Below are positions 15,873-24,773 of a DNA stretch of 64,000 nt, in pieces. Every line of letters starts with the position of its first letter. The first letter of the stretch is position 1. Where the stretch lies: positions 1,116,001 to 1,180,000 of the forward strand of contig NZ_BAAAGF010000001.1 of NCBI RefSeq assembly GCF_039524015.1, read 5' to 3'. Source of the DNA: Gaetbulibacter_B jejuensis. GTDB taxonomy: Bacteria > Bacteroidota > Bacteroidia > Flavobacteriales > Flavobacteriaceae. The position numbers and the translations under genes are program-made. The notes beneath the pieces were generated by a model. That model was not told the origin of the DNA, searched no databases, and saw nothing but the letters and a program-made list of their open reading frames with translations.

Positions 15873-17504
15873 TTACATCATCCCTGGCATTCCGCCACCT
15901 CCCATTGGAGGCATTGCAGGAGCATCTTCTTTAATATCAACTAAAGCGCATTCAGTAGTTAAAATCATACCAGAAACTGAAGCTGCATTTTCTAAAGCAA
16001 TACGTGTTACTTTTTTAGGGTCAATGATTCCAGCTTTAAGCATATCTACGTAAGTTTCAGTTTTAGCATCAAAACCAAAATCTTTTTTACCTTCCATTAC
16101 TTTAGAGATTACAACACTACCTTCACCACCAGCATTTTCTACTATGGTTCTTAAAGGTGCTTCAATAGCTTTGTTTACAATTTGTACACCTGTAGTTTCA
16201 TCAAGGTTTTCAGTAGTAAGTTTTTCTAAAACCGATTTAGCTCTTACTAAAGCAACTCCACCACCAGCAACAATACCTTCTTCAACAGCAGCTCTTGTAG
16301 CATGTAAAGCATCGTCAACTCTGTCTTTCTTTTCTTTCATTTCAACCTCACTTGCAGCACCAACGTATAATACAGCAACACCACCAGCAAGTTTAGCTAA
16401 ACGCTCTTGAAGTTTTTCTTTGTCATAATCGCTAGTTGTAGTTTCAATTTGTGCTTTAATTTGATTTACTCTAGCTTTAATATCAGCAGATTTACCAGAA
16501 CCGTTAACAATTGTTGTATTGTCTTTGTCAATCATAACTGACTCAGCAGTACCTAACATGCTTAAATCGGCATTTTCTAAAGAGAATCCTCTTTCTTCAG
16601 AAATCACAACACCACCAGTTAAGATCGCAATATCTTCTAGCATTGCTTTACGTCTGTCACCAAAACCAGGAGCTTTTACAGCAGCAATTTTAAGTCCACC
16701 ACGTAGTTTGTTTACAACCAAAGTAGCTAAAGCTTGTCCTTCAACATCTTCAGCAACGATTAATAATGGACGACCAGATTGAGCAACTGGTTCTAATATT
16801 GGAAGGATTTCCTGTAAGTTAGAAATCTTTTTGTCAAATAATAAAATGTAAGGGTTTTCTAAATCAGCAATCATTTTATCGCTATCAGTTACAAAGTAAG
16901 GCGATAGGTAACCTCTGTCAAACTGCATACCTTCAACAACGTCAACATAAGTATCAGTTCCTTTAGCTTCTTCAACAGTAATTACACCTTCTTTTCCAAC
17001 TTTAGAAAACGCTTGAGAAATTAACTCACCAATAGTGTCATCGTTATTTGCAGAGATAGACGCTACTTGCTTAATCATTTCAGATGAGTTTCCTACTTTT
17101 TTAGCTTGCTTTTCTAAGTTAGCAGTAATGGCTTCAACAGCTTTGTCAATACCACGTTTTAAATCCATTGGATTAGCCCCAGCAGCAACGTTTTTTAAGC
17201 CTTCTTTTACAATAGCTTGAGCTAAAACTGTTGCAGTAGTTGTACCATCTCCAGCTAAATCGTTGGTTTTACTAGCTACTTCTTTTACCATTTGTGCTCC
17301 CATGTTTTCAAGCTCGTCTTCAAGCTCTACTTCTTTAGCTACAGAAACACCATCTTTAGTGACTTGAGGAGCGCCAAAGCTTCTACCAATAATTACGTTT
17401 CTACCTTTTGGTCCTAAAGTTACTTTTACTGCATTTGCCAATGCATCCACACCACGTTTTAATCCGTCGCGTGCTTCAATATCAAATTTTATATCTTTTG
17501 CCAT
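15873..17504 (-). CDS. groL: Chaperonin GroEL
   Basis: A 543-residue 60-kDa chaperonin of standard length. Typical blocks are visible: KDIKFDIEARDGLKRGVDALANAVKVTLGPKGRN at the start, GDGTTTATVLAQ (residues 86-97), AAVEEGIVAGGGVAL near 405, and the C-terminal GGM-type tail MPPMGGGGMPGMM. It forms the tetradecameric folding chamber with the GroES lid encoded 23 bp upstream. No missing residues noted. Confidence 0.99.
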   Translation of the reverse strand: MAKDIKFDIEARDGLKRGVDALANAVKVTLGPKGRNVIIGRSFGAPQVTKDGVSVAKEVELEDELENMGAQMVKEVASKTNDLAGDGTTTATVLAQAIVKEGLKNVAAGANPMDLKRGIDKAVEAITANLEKQAKKVGNSSEMIKQVASISANNDDTIGELISQAFSKVGKEGVITVEEAKGTDTYVDVVEGMQFDRGYLSPYFVTDSDKMIADLENPYILLFDKKISNLQEILPILEPVAQSGRPLLIVAEDVEGQALATLVVNKLRGGLKIAAVKAPGFGDRRKAMLEDIAILTGGVVISEERGFSLENADLSMLGTAESVMIDKDNTTIVNGSGKSADIKARVNQIKAQIETTTSDYDKEKLQERLAKLAGGVAVLYVGAASEVEMKEKKDRVDDALHATRAAVEEGIVAGGGVALVRAKSVLEKLTTENLDETTGVQIVNKAIEAPLRTIVENAGGEGSVVISKVMEGKKDFGFDAKTETYVDMLKAGIIDPKKVTRIALENAASVSGMILTTECALVDIKEDAPAMPPMGGGGMPGMM

Positions 17505-17527
17505 TTTATTTGGTTTTTAAATGATGA

Positions 17528-17803
17528 TTAAACAATTGCGAAAATGTCACTCTCGCGCATAATTAAATAGTCTTTGCCTTCAAGTTTTAGTTCAGTGCCA
17601 GAGTACTTTCCATAAAGTACTGTGTCACCAACTTTTACTGTCATTGCTTCGTCTTTTGTGCCTTTACCAACAGCGACAACTTTACCTTTTTGAGGTTTTT
17701 CTTTGGCGTTGTCTGGAATAATGATTCCTGAAGCTGTTTTGGTTTCAGCCTCTACAGGTTCTACTAGAACTCTGTCTGCTAAAGGTTTAATGTTTAATGC
17801 CAT
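17528..17803 (-). CDS. groS: Co-chaperonin GroES
   Basis: A 91-residue 10-kDa chaperonin (KPLADRVLVEPVEAETKTASGIIIPDNAKEKPQKGKVVAVG), the heptameric lid of GroEL. It is first in the groSL operon. Its upstream region (17804-17910) is isolated from secG by a terminator and holds a 16-bp palindrome and a sigma54-like motif. Confidence 0.99.
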   Translation of the reverse strand: MALNIKPLADRVLVEPVEAETKTASGIIIPDNAKEKPQKGKVVAVGKGTKDEAMTVKVGDTVLYGKYSGTELKLEGKDYLIMRESDIFAIV

Positions 17804-17838
17804 TTTTATATTTCTTTTTTTGGTTATTAAAATGTGTT

Positions 17839-17854
17839 TAACGCTTAAGCGTTA
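17839..17854. promoter_or_regulatory. 16-bp perfect palindrome upstream of groSL
   Basis: TAACGCTTAAGCGTTA is its own reverse complement. It lies 36 bp upstream of the groS start, immediately downstream of a sigma54-like element, so it would cover the transcription start. It is a candidate operator; it does not resemble CIRCE. Confidence 0.5.
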
Positions 17855-17870
17855 TGCTAAAAATGTGCCA
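17855..17870 (-). promoter_or_regulatory. Sigma54-like -24/-12 element for groSL
   Basis: On the minus strand this reads TGGCACATTTTTAGCA, compared with the consensus TGGCAC-N5-TTGCA. The GG to GC distance is exactly 12, as required; the -12 box has one mismatch (TAGC for TTGC). Candidate only. Confidence 0.35.
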
Positions 17871-17910
17871 ATACATTGTAACTGACATTTTTTCATTTTA
17901 GGGTAAAAAA

Positions 17911-17933
17911 AATGCCAACATAAAGTTGGCATT
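17911..17933 (-). terminator. Terminator downstream of secG
   Basis: A 9-bp perfect stem (AATGCCAAC / GTTGGCATT) with a 5-nt loop, followed on the minus strand by a run of T. It separates the secG operon from groSL. Confidence 0.85.
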
Positions 17934-17954
17934 CTTAAATTGTATAATCAGAAA

Positions 17955-18311
17955 TTACTGAACTGAATCTCCTACTGTTGCAGTATCATCAGCAGTTTCT
18001 GTACTGGTTGGTAATGCGTCTTGAGTTGTAGTTGTAGCTTCGTCTTGGTCTAATGCTTTAGATTCAGAACCATTAGCTCCTCCAATTGCAAAGTTTGACA
18101 AAAGGATTAATAACAATAATACTGTTGCTAATGTCCAGGTACTTTTGTCCAAAAAGTCGGTTGTCTTTTTAACACCTCCTAATTGTTGAGTACCTCCACC
18201 ACCAAATGAAGATGATAAACCACCACCCTTTGGATTTTGCACCATGATTACTACTATTAATAAAAATGCTACAATAACTATAAGAACTAAAAATATTGTA
18301 AACTGTGTCAT
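17955..18311 (-). CDS. secG: Preprotein translocase subunit SecG
   Basis: A 118-residue protein with two membrane helices (residues about 3-23 and 57-76) and the SecG signature VQNPKGGGLSSSFGGGG between them, then a Thr/Asp-rich acidic tail. SecG assists SecYE in protein export. It is the last gene of the minus-strand run that begins at miaB; it starts 3 bp after the preceding gene. Confidence 0.95.
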   Translation of the reverse strand: MTQFTIFLVLIVIVAFLLIVVIMVQNPKGGGLSSSFGGGGTQQLGGVKKTTDFLDKSTWTLATVLLLLILLSNFAIGGANGSESKALDQDEATTTTQDALPTSTETADDTATVGDSVQ

Positions 18312-18314
18312 TAT

Positions 18315-19265
18315 TTATTGATTATTTTCTTGTAATTTTTTTACTGCTTTAATTTGGTCTGCAAAGAAACCACTTTTTTCTGGATATTTCAAACTTAATA
18401 TTTTATAAGATTGAATTGCCTTATCATAGTTTTTTTGTTCTAGATAAATTCTAGCTAAAGTCTCGGTCATTAAACCATCATTTTGCTCTGGTTTAGGTTG
18501 CGCTAAATTTTGTTGAGGTTTGGTATCTTTTACAGGTACAATCTTAGGGTTTTTACTTAAAAACTTATCTATAAGTTCAAACTTTTTATCAATGGTAGAT
18601 TCTTGTGCTGCCTCTTGAGTGTCGTTTGTTTCGTCTACTTCTATTGAGGATTCTCGCTCAATAGGTTTGAAACTAGTAATCTTTAACCACTCAGTAAACG
18701 AGTGTGTTTCAGCCTTGTTAAACTCTAATGGTTTCCCAATGTTTAGTTGCTCTTTTGGAGAAGGTTCAATATTGTCAGTATCAATATCGATGATTGGAAT
18801 TTTTGGAGCATCGTTAATGTCGGAAATAAATTGTTCAACATTTTTTGCAATGAATTTTTCCTCAAATAAATTCGGGTCTAAAACACCTTCGGTATCTTTT
18901 ATATGTTGTTTAAGTGCGTCGTCAATAGTTACACTTTTATTTACTGAAATATCGTCGGCATCTTTAACTTCAATAGTTTTTAAATGCTCATAGTTTTGCT
19001 TTATAATCTGAGATATTTCATTTTGGTTAAACGCATCACTGGTAATATAATCGAACAGAATACTTCTGTCAGTAGTGTAGGCCGCAGTAGTTTTTAATTC
19101 AAGATTGTATTTAAAACTTTGTTTGTTTTTTAAGGCTTTAAGGTATAATGCTCTTGCTGGTTGAAAATAAGGATACTCTTCAATAACCGAAGTAATACCG
19201 CTAATTTGATCTGTAGTGATATTTTGAGGGTTTTGAAGTAAATATGTAAAATCTTGCAACTGCAT
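18315..19265 (-). CDS. TPR-like protein of the lptE-secG run
   Basis: A 316-residue soluble protein without signal peptide. The N-terminal 100 residues (NITTDQISGITSVIEEYPYFQPARALYLKAL) form a conserved flavobacterial block; the middle is acidic and low-complexity; the last 50 residues contain one clear TPR-like repeat (ETLARIYLEQKNYDKAIQSYKILSLKYPEKSGFFADQIKAVKKL). It is sandwiched between lptE and secG with gaps of 7 and 3 bp, which suggests a role near envelope biogenesis. Function unknown. Confidence 0.8.
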   Translation of the reverse strand: MQLQDFTYLLQNPQNITTDQISGITSVIEEYPYFQPARALYLKALKNKQSFKYNLELKTTAAYTTDRSILFDYITSDAFNQNEISQIIKQNYEHLKTIEVKDADDISVNKSVTIDDALKQHIKDTEGVLDPNLFEEKFIAKNVEQFISDINDAPKIPIIDIDTDNIEPSPKEQLNIGKPLEFNKAETHSFTEWLKITSFKPIERESSIEVDETNDTQEAAQESTIDKKFELIDKFLSKNPKIVPVKDTKPQQNLAQPKPEQNDGLMTETLARIYLEQKNYDKAIQSYKILSLKYPEKSGFFADQIKAVKKLQENNQ

Positions 19266-19272
19266 TAGTAAT

Positions 19273-19779
19273 TTACCATTTTGCTAAAGTAGCATTAAAA
19301 ATATCTTGTGTAAGACGTTCAAAAATCTCTTCATGTGCAGTGTCTTTTTGACTGCCTATAAGTTGCTCATCACCATCATAATCATAGAAAAATGAAAAAC
19401 GCTGCTCAAAATCTTCTTCAGGAGCATCTTTATCAAAAAAACGAACATTAACACTTATAGTAAGTCTGTTTTGAGCTGCAGTATTGTTGGCAGTAGCTGT
19501 AGTTGGAGAAATTCTATATTCAGTAATTTCACCTTCATAAATTAAATCTCCACCAGAGTTTACCAAGCTAAGACTCGTTTGGTTTTGAATAAGGTCTTGT
19601 AACGCTTGCGTAAAATCTCTATCTAAACCAGGTTCAATTAGTGCTGAGTTATTTTGAAAGTAATTAACTTGAAAGGTTTCGGCTTTTAAATCCTGCACAC
19701 CAGTAAATGAATACTTAACCTTACATCCTGTGATTAAAACAGAAATACATATTAATAGACTATATTTTAATGCTTTCAT
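19273..19779 (-). CDS. lptE: LptE-family LPS-assembly lipoprotein
   Basis: A 168-residue lipoprotein with a lipobox at LITGC (Cys19) followed by the KVKYSFTGVQ segment typical of Bacteroidota LptE-like proteins. LptE plugs and supports the LptD barrel that places LPS in the outer leaflet. Its start abuts the stop of the sigma54 regulator gene with no gap, so the two are translationally linked. Sequence conservation in this family is low, so the family call rests on pattern plus context. Confidence 0.85.
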   Translation of the reverse strand: MKALKYSLLICISVLITGCKVKYSFTGVQDLKAETFQVNYFQNNSALIEPGLDRDFTQALQDLIQNQTSLSLVNSGGDLIYEGEITEYRISPTTATANNTAAQNRLTISVNVRFFDKDAPEEDFEQRFSFFYDYDGDEQLIGSQKDTAHEEIFERLTQDIFNATLAKW

Positions 19780-21051
19780 TTACAAATCGTATTGCTTAAT
19801 TTTTCTATAAAGCGTGCGTTCACTTATTCCAAGTTCGGCAGCTGCTAATTTACGTTTTCCGTTGTGACGTTCAAGCGATTTTTTAATTAATTCCAATTCT
19901 TTGTCATGAAGCGATAAGGTTTCTTCTTCTTCAATTTCTTCAGCAAAGTGGTATTTGTCTTGCACGTCTTCGATATTGCTTATCTCTTCAATTGAATCAA
20001 TAGTTTTTTCAGGAATTGATAATACTTCTAAATCTTCAATTGTTGAATCATCATCTTCATCGTTGTTGCCATAGATTTTTTGTATCAAACCTTGATTGTC
20101 TTTTTGAACGTCAGAGCCATTACCATGTTTCATCAATTCCATAGTGAGCTTTTTTAAATCGTTTAAATCGCTCTTCATGTCAAACAATACCTTGTACAAA
20201 ATTTCTCGTTCGTTACTAAAATCACTTTCTGATTTTGTATTGTTAATCACAGCAGGAAGGTTACTACCAGCATCTGGAAGATAATGGCGTAACGCTTCTG
20301 CATTGATAGTTCTATTTTGTTCTAAAACTGATGTTTGTTCAGCAACGTTACGAAGTTGCCTAATATTACCATTCCATCTGTATTTTAGTAAAAGATTAAC
20401 AGCGTCATCTGTTAACTTTACCGTTGGCATCTTGTATTTAAGTGCAAAATCGCTTGCAAATTTTCTAAACAATAAATGTATATCTTCTTTGCGTTCGCGA
20501 AGCGGTGGAATATTGATTTCTATTGTGCTTAAACGATAGTAAAGGTCTTCTCTAAATTTTTCTTTTTTGATGGCTTCAAACATATTAACGTTTGTTGCAG
20601 CTACAATGCGTACATTGGTTTTTTGTACTTTACTGCTTCCTACTTTAATAAATTCGCCATTTTCAAGTACACGAAGTAACCTTACTTGAGTGGTTAAAGG
20701 AAGTTCTCCAACTTCATCAAGAAAAATAGTACCACCATCGGCAACTTCAAAATACCCAGAGCGTGTTTGTGTTGCTCCTGTAAAAGCTCCTTTTTCATGA
20801 CCAAATAGTTCACTGTCAATGGTGCCTTCGGGAATTGCACCACAGTTTACTGCAATGTATTTTCCGTGTTTGCGATGTGATAATTGATGTATAATTTTTG
20901 GAATACTTTCCTTACCAACACCACTTTCTCCTGTAACTAATACCGAAATATCAGTAGGAGAAACCTGTATGGCTTTTTCTATGGCACGATTGAGTTTTGG
21001 GTCGTTGCCAATAATGCCAAAACGTTGTTTTATAGCTTGAACTGATTCCAT
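19780..21051 (-). CDS. Sigma54-interacting AAA+ transcription activator without sensory domain
   Basis: A 423-residue activator. The AAA+ domain starts almost at the N-terminus (about 14-240) with Walker A VTGESGVGKES, the sigma54-contact loop GAFTGATQTRSGY, Walker B TIFLDEVGEL and the arginine finger region. The C-terminus is a Fis-type helix-turn-helix (RKLAAAELGISERTLYRKIKQ). Between them is a long acidic linker (about 300-380). There is no receiver, GAF or PAS domain, so activity must be set by abundance, the linker or a partner protein. Its place between miaB and lptE is conserved in flavobacteria to my knowledge. Confidence 0.93.
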   Translation of the reverse strand: MESVQAIKQRFGIIGNDPKLNRAIEKAIQVSPTDISVLVTGESGVGKESIPKIIHQLSHRKHGKYIAVNCGAIPEGTIDSELFGHEKGAFTGATQTRSGYFEVADGGTIFLDEVGELPLTTQVRLLRVLENGEFIKVGSSKVQKTNVRIVAATNVNMFEAIKKEKFREDLYYRLSTIEINIPPLRERKEDIHLLFRKFASDFALKYKMPTVKLTDDAVNLLLKYRWNGNIRQLRNVAEQTSVLEQNRTINAEALRHYLPDAGSNLPAVINNTKSESDFSNEREILYKVLFDMKSDLNDLKKLTMELMKHGNGSDVQKDNQGLIQKIYGNNDEDDDSTIEDLEVLSIPEKTIDSIEEISNIEDVQDKYHFAEEIEEEETLSLHDKELELIKKSLERHNGKRKLAAAELGISERTLYRKIKQYDL

Positions 21052-21065
21052 GTTATATTATAGTT

Positions 21066-21124
21066 TGTCAGGTCGAGCATAGTCGAGACCTAATAAAGAC
21101 CTCTCGACTGCGCTCGAGGCGACA
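21066..21124. repeat. Inverted-repeat intergenic element (REP/MITE-like)
   Basis: Two arms of about 25 bp (21066-21090 and 21098-21124) are imperfect inverted copies around CTCGACTnnGCTCGA, with a TAATAAA spacer. GC-rich against an AT-rich background, in the miaB - regulator gap. Elements with a CGACTGCGCTCGA core recur in flavobacterial genomes; here only this copy was noticed. Confidence 0.6.
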
Positions 21125-21129
21125 TGTGT

Positions 21130-22578
21130 TTAATTATTATCTGAATATCCAACAGCTTCACCAATAAGTGTAGCAGTTGTACAATCAGTGATTTTTACAT
21201 TTACAAAATCACCAATTTTATAATTTTCTTTTGGGAACACAGCAACAGTGTTGTGTTGTGTTCTTCCAGACCAATGGTTAGAAGACTTTTTAGAGTCTTT
21301 TTCAATAAGAACTTCAACAATTTTATTGGTTTCTTGTTGTGTTCTATATAAACTGTGTCTTTGTTGTAAGGCTACAATTTCGGCTAATCTTCTTTTTTTA
21401 ACTGGTTCAGGAACGTCATCTTCCATTTTTCGTTCAGCTAGTGTTCCTGGTCGTTCAGAATAGGCAAACATGTATCCAAAAGAATATTTTACATGTTCCA
21501 TTAAAGTTAGCGTGTCTTGATGATCTTCTTCAGTTTCAGTTGGGAAACCAACAATCATATCGTGACTTATTGTGCAATCAGGAATAATGCGCTTGATGTT
21601 GTCAATAAGTTCTATGTACTCTTCGCGAGTATGTTGACGATTCATTTCCTTTAATATCCTGTCGCTTCCACTTTGTACAGGTAAATGTATGTAGTTGCAT
21701 ATGTTGTCATACTTTGCCATAGACTCAACCACATCTAAAGTCATATCCTGCGGATTTGAAGTGGAAAAACGAATACGCATTTTAGGTTGTGCTTGGGCAC
21801 AAAGCTCTAACAGTTTAGCAAAATTTACAGCAGTTGCTTTTTGCATATCAGTAGCTTTTTCAAAATCTTTTTTGAGTCCGCCACCATACCATAAATAACT
21901 ATCAACGTTTTGACCTAGAAGTGTAATTTCTTTAAATCCTCTGTTCCAAAGATCGTTAACTTCTTCAATAATACTTTGAGGGTCTCTACTGCGCTCACGA
22001 CCACGAGTAAAAGGTACTACACAAAATGTACACATATTATCGCAACCACGCGTAATGGATACAAAAGCGGTAACACCATTTGTATTTAAACGCACAGGAG
22101 AAATGTCTCCATAAGTTTCTTCTTTTGAAAGAATAACATTTATAGCATCTCTGCCTTCATCTACTTCAGCAAGTAGATTGGGTAAGTCTTTGTAAGCATC
22201 AGGGCCTACAACAAGGTCAACTATTTTTTCTTCCTCAAGGAATTTGCTCTTTAAACGTTCTGCCATACAACCTAAAACACCAACTTTCATTTTAGGGTTT
22301 ACACTTCGTTTTACAGCATTATATTTTTCAAGACGTTTTCTTACAGTTTGCTCAGCTTTGTCTCTAATGGAGCAAGTGTTTACCAAAACCAAATCGGCAT
22401 CTTCAAGGCTTTGAGTAGTGTTAAATCCTTCATTTTGTAAAATTGAAGCAACAATTTCACTATCGCTAAAGTTCATGGCACAACCATAACTTTCAATAAA
22501 AAGCTTACGTGTGTTTCCGTCTTTAGTTTCTAAAATAAGGCGTTCACCTTGTTTGTTTTCGTCTATAATCTTTTCCAT
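21130..22578 (-). CDS. miaB: tRNA-2-methylthio-N6-dimethylallyladenosine synthase MiaB
   Basis: A 482-residue methylthiotransferase with the three expected domains: UPF0004 (FIESYGCAMNFSDSEIV, Cys residues for the auxiliary cluster including LVNTCSIRDKAEQT and GVLGCMAER), the radical SAM core with RGCDNMCTFCVVPFTRGRERSR near residue 178, and a C-terminal TRAM domain. It adds the 2-methylthio group to i6A37 of tRNAs. First gene of the minus-strand run that continues to secG, but the intergenic repeat at 21066 may separate it. Confidence 0.97.
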   Translation of the reverse strand: MEKIIDENKQGERLILETKDGNTRKLFIESYGCAMNFSDSEIVASILQNEGFNTTQSLEDADLVLVNTCSIRDKAEQTVRKRLEKYNAVKRSVNPKMKVGVLGCMAERLKSKFLEEEKIVDLVVGPDAYKDLPNLLAEVDEGRDAINVILSKEETYGDISPVRLNTNGVTAFVSITRGCDNMCTFCVVPFTRGRERSRDPQSIIEEVNDLWNRGFKEITLLGQNVDSYLWYGGGLKKDFEKATDMQKATAVNFAKLLELCAQAQPKMRIRFSTSNPQDMTLDVVESMAKYDNICNYIHLPVQSGSDRILKEMNRQHTREEYIELIDNIKRIIPDCTISHDMIVGFPTETEEDHQDTLTLMEHVKYSFGYMFAYSERPGTLAERKMEDDVPEPVKKRRLAEIVALQQRHSLYRTQQETNKIVEVLIEKDSKKSSNHWSGRTQHNTVAVFPKENYKIGDFVNVKITDCTTATLIGEAVGYSDNN

Positions 22579-22722
22579 ATTCTATACTGAGAATTTCTAT
22601 CAGTCAATAAGTGTGCAAAGATACAATTAATTTGCAATTTATGACAAAGTGACAGTGTGTATTCTGTTTTTGCTAAAGATGAATTTTAGTGTACTTTTAC
22701 AATAAATCAACTATAAAAAATT

Positions 22723-23484
22723 ATGACATTCACAGAACTACAATTAAAAATCCAAAACGCTAAAGATTTAGACTTTGGTGATATTTTCAACAGAAGCATT
22801 GAGCTTTTTAAAAAGGTTTGGGTGCAAGGACTTGTCATGACCATTCTTACTATGGCTTTAATGATTCCGTTTTACATTATAATGTATTTGCCTTTAATAG
22901 CTATGGGCTTGTTTGACCCTCAAGCGCTAGAGTCTGGAGAACCTAATTTTGCTCTTATGATTCCATTTTATTTAATGATGCTAGTTTTTTCGTTTTTTGC
23001 AATGGTAATTGGGTTTGCGTTAAAAGCAGCGTTCTTAAGAATTTGTAAAATGAAAGACCTTGATGAGGTTGGTAAAGAGGATTATTTCTACTTTTTGAAA
23101 AAACCATATTTAGGTAAAGTGTTTTCATTGTCTCTCATCTCTTTTGGAATTTCGCTTGCGGCTACACTTTTATGCGTTTTACCGTTATTTTATGTTATGG
23201 TTCCTATTACATTAATGAACGTAATATTTGCATTTAATCCGCATCTTTCACCTTCCGAAATTACTAAAGCTGCATTTAATTTAGGAAACAAAAAATGGCT
23301 CATTACTTTTGGACTTATTTTAGTTTCAGGTATGTTGGCTCAAGTAGTGGGTATTCTAATGTGCTTTATTGGTGTATTAGTTACAGCGTCATTTACAGTG
23401 TTGCCATTGTATTACATTTATAAAGATTCAGTGGGACTAGATGAAAAAGAGATAGATAGAATAGGTGAGGGTCAGCAGTTTTAA
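22723..23484 (+). CDS. Multi-pass membrane protein (flavobacterial, function unknown)
   Basis: A 253-residue integral membrane protein with about six hydrophobic segments: residues 36-58, 73-100, 140-160, 163-180, 200-225 and 228-240. The amphipathic N-terminus (TFTELQLKIQNAKDLDFGDIFNRSIELFKKVW) is typical of flavobacterial proteins that carry the doubtful name beta-carotene 15,15'-monooxygenase; the sequence shows no oxygenase motif. It is divergent from miaB and overlaps nothing. Function not assigned. Confidence 0.75.
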   Translation: MTFTELQLKIQNAKDLDFGDIFNRSIELFKKVWVQGLVMTILTMALMIPFYIIMYLPLIAMGLFDPQALESGEPNFALMIPFYLMMLVFSFFAMVIGFALKAAFLRICKMKDLDEVGKEDYFYFLKKPYLGKVFSLSLISFGISLAATLLCVLPLFYVMVPITLMNVIFAFNPHLSPSEITKAAFNLGNKKWLITFGLILVSGMLAQVVGILMCFIGVLVTASFTVLPLYYIYKDSVGLDEKEIDRIGEGQQF

Positions 23485-23542
23485 CAAAAACTCACGCAAC
23501 CTTTTTATAGATTTTGCATCTACTTGTAAAACTAATCAATCT

Positions 23543-24760
23543 ATGAAAAATCTTTTATGCCTCTTGTTGGTGTTTGTGCTTTGGTCGTGCAATGATGACG
23601 ACATTCAGTACGAAACAGTAAACGTTGCTATTCCGCAAGTAATGAGTAAAGCAGAGTTTAGAAACTCAGTTGAAATATTACCTTCTCAAACCATTGATGA
23701 AGCTGGTAAAATTTATGTGTACCAAGATTATATTTTTGTTAATGATGAGTTTAAAGGAGTGCATATTATAGATAATAGTAATCCTGCTTTTCCACAACAA
23801 ATATCTTCAATTAAGATACCAGGAAATGTAGATATTTCAATTAAAGATAATTATTTGTTTGCCGATAGTTCTATTGATTTGTTAGTGTTTGATATTTCAA
23901 ATATTAACAACATCCAAATGGTTGAACGTTTAGAAGATGTGTTTTCATATTATAATTACCAAATTCCTGTAGGAACCGATGTTGCTGAGTTTGGAGATTA
24001 CAATCCAGAAAACGATGTTATTGTTGGTTGGGAACTTGTTCAGCAGCAACGCGAAGTAGTAAATGATGATGCAGTGTTAGAGACTTTTAATGGAGGAGCG
24101 TCTGGTGATGTTGGTACAGGAGGTTCGTTAGCGCGTTTTCAAATTGTAGATAATTATTTGTACACGGTAGGAGTATCTGAAATGTCTATTTTTAATATTG
24201 AAAACCTCGCACAACCTAACCTAGTGACTACACAATATTCTGGTTGGAATATTGAAACTATGTTTCATGCTGATGGCTATTTGTATTTAGGAGGAAGTAA
24301 CGGAATGTATATTTATAGTTTAGAAAATGCAGCTAACCCAAGTTATGTGTCAGAGTTTATACATTGGGAAGGGTGTGATCCTGTTGTGGTTGATGGAGAC
24401 TATGCTTATTTAACACTTAGAGGAGGTAATGAGTGTGGTCAACAAGAAAGTGTTCTGGAAGTTATCGATATAAGTGATAAAACTTATCCAACTTTAGTGG
24501 CTACATATTTTTTAGATAATCCTTATGGGTTAGGTTTTAAAGGAAATAGTCTTTACGTGTGCGATGGTACTTCGGGCTTGAAAGTATATGACAAAACTGA
24601 TCCAATACAGCTACAATTATCACAAACATTTATTGACCTGCAAGCAAAAGACGTAGTGCCTATGGATGATGTACTCATTATGATAGGTGATAATATTGTG
24701 TATCAATATGAGTATGGTGAAGGAACTTTACAGCAAATTAGTGCGCTAGACTTAAACTAA
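23543..24760 (+). CDS. LVIVD-repeat beta-propeller lipoprotein
   Basis: A 405-residue lipoprotein starting at MKNLLCLLLVFVLWSC (lipobox Cys16); a longer reading from 23465 overlaps the previous gene and lacks a signal. The body has repeated blades of the LVIVD type: GVHIIDNSNPAFPQQISSIKIPG, LLVFDISNINNIQMVERL, MSIFNIENLAQPNLVTTQ, MYIYSLENAANPSYVSEF, LEVIDISDKTYPTLVATY and LKVYDKTDPIQLQLSQTF. Such propellers are surface or periplasmic, usually for binding. It is followed 13 bp later by another small lipoprotein, probably its operon partner. Confidence 0.85.
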   Translation: MKNLLCLLLVFVLWSCNDDDIQYETVNVAIPQVMSKAEFRNSVEILPSQTIDEAGKIYVYQDYIFVNDEFKGVHIIDNSNPAFPQQISSIKIPGNVDISIKDNYLFADSSIDLLVFDISNINNIQMVERLEDVFSYYNYQIPVGTDVAEFGDYNPENDVIVGWELVQQQREVVNDDAVLETFNGGASGDVGTGGSLARFQIVDNYLYTVGVSEMSIFNIENLAQPNLVTTQYSGWNIETMFHADGYLYLGGSNGMYIYSLENAANPSYVSEFIHWEGCDPVVVDGDYAYLTLRGGNECGQQESVLEVIDISDKTYPTLVATYFLDNPYGLGFKGNSLYVCDGTSGLKVYDKTDPIQLQLSQTFIDLQAKDVVPMDDVLIMIGDNIVYQYEYGEGTLQQISALDLN

Positions 24761-24773
24761 ATACAGTGTAGTT

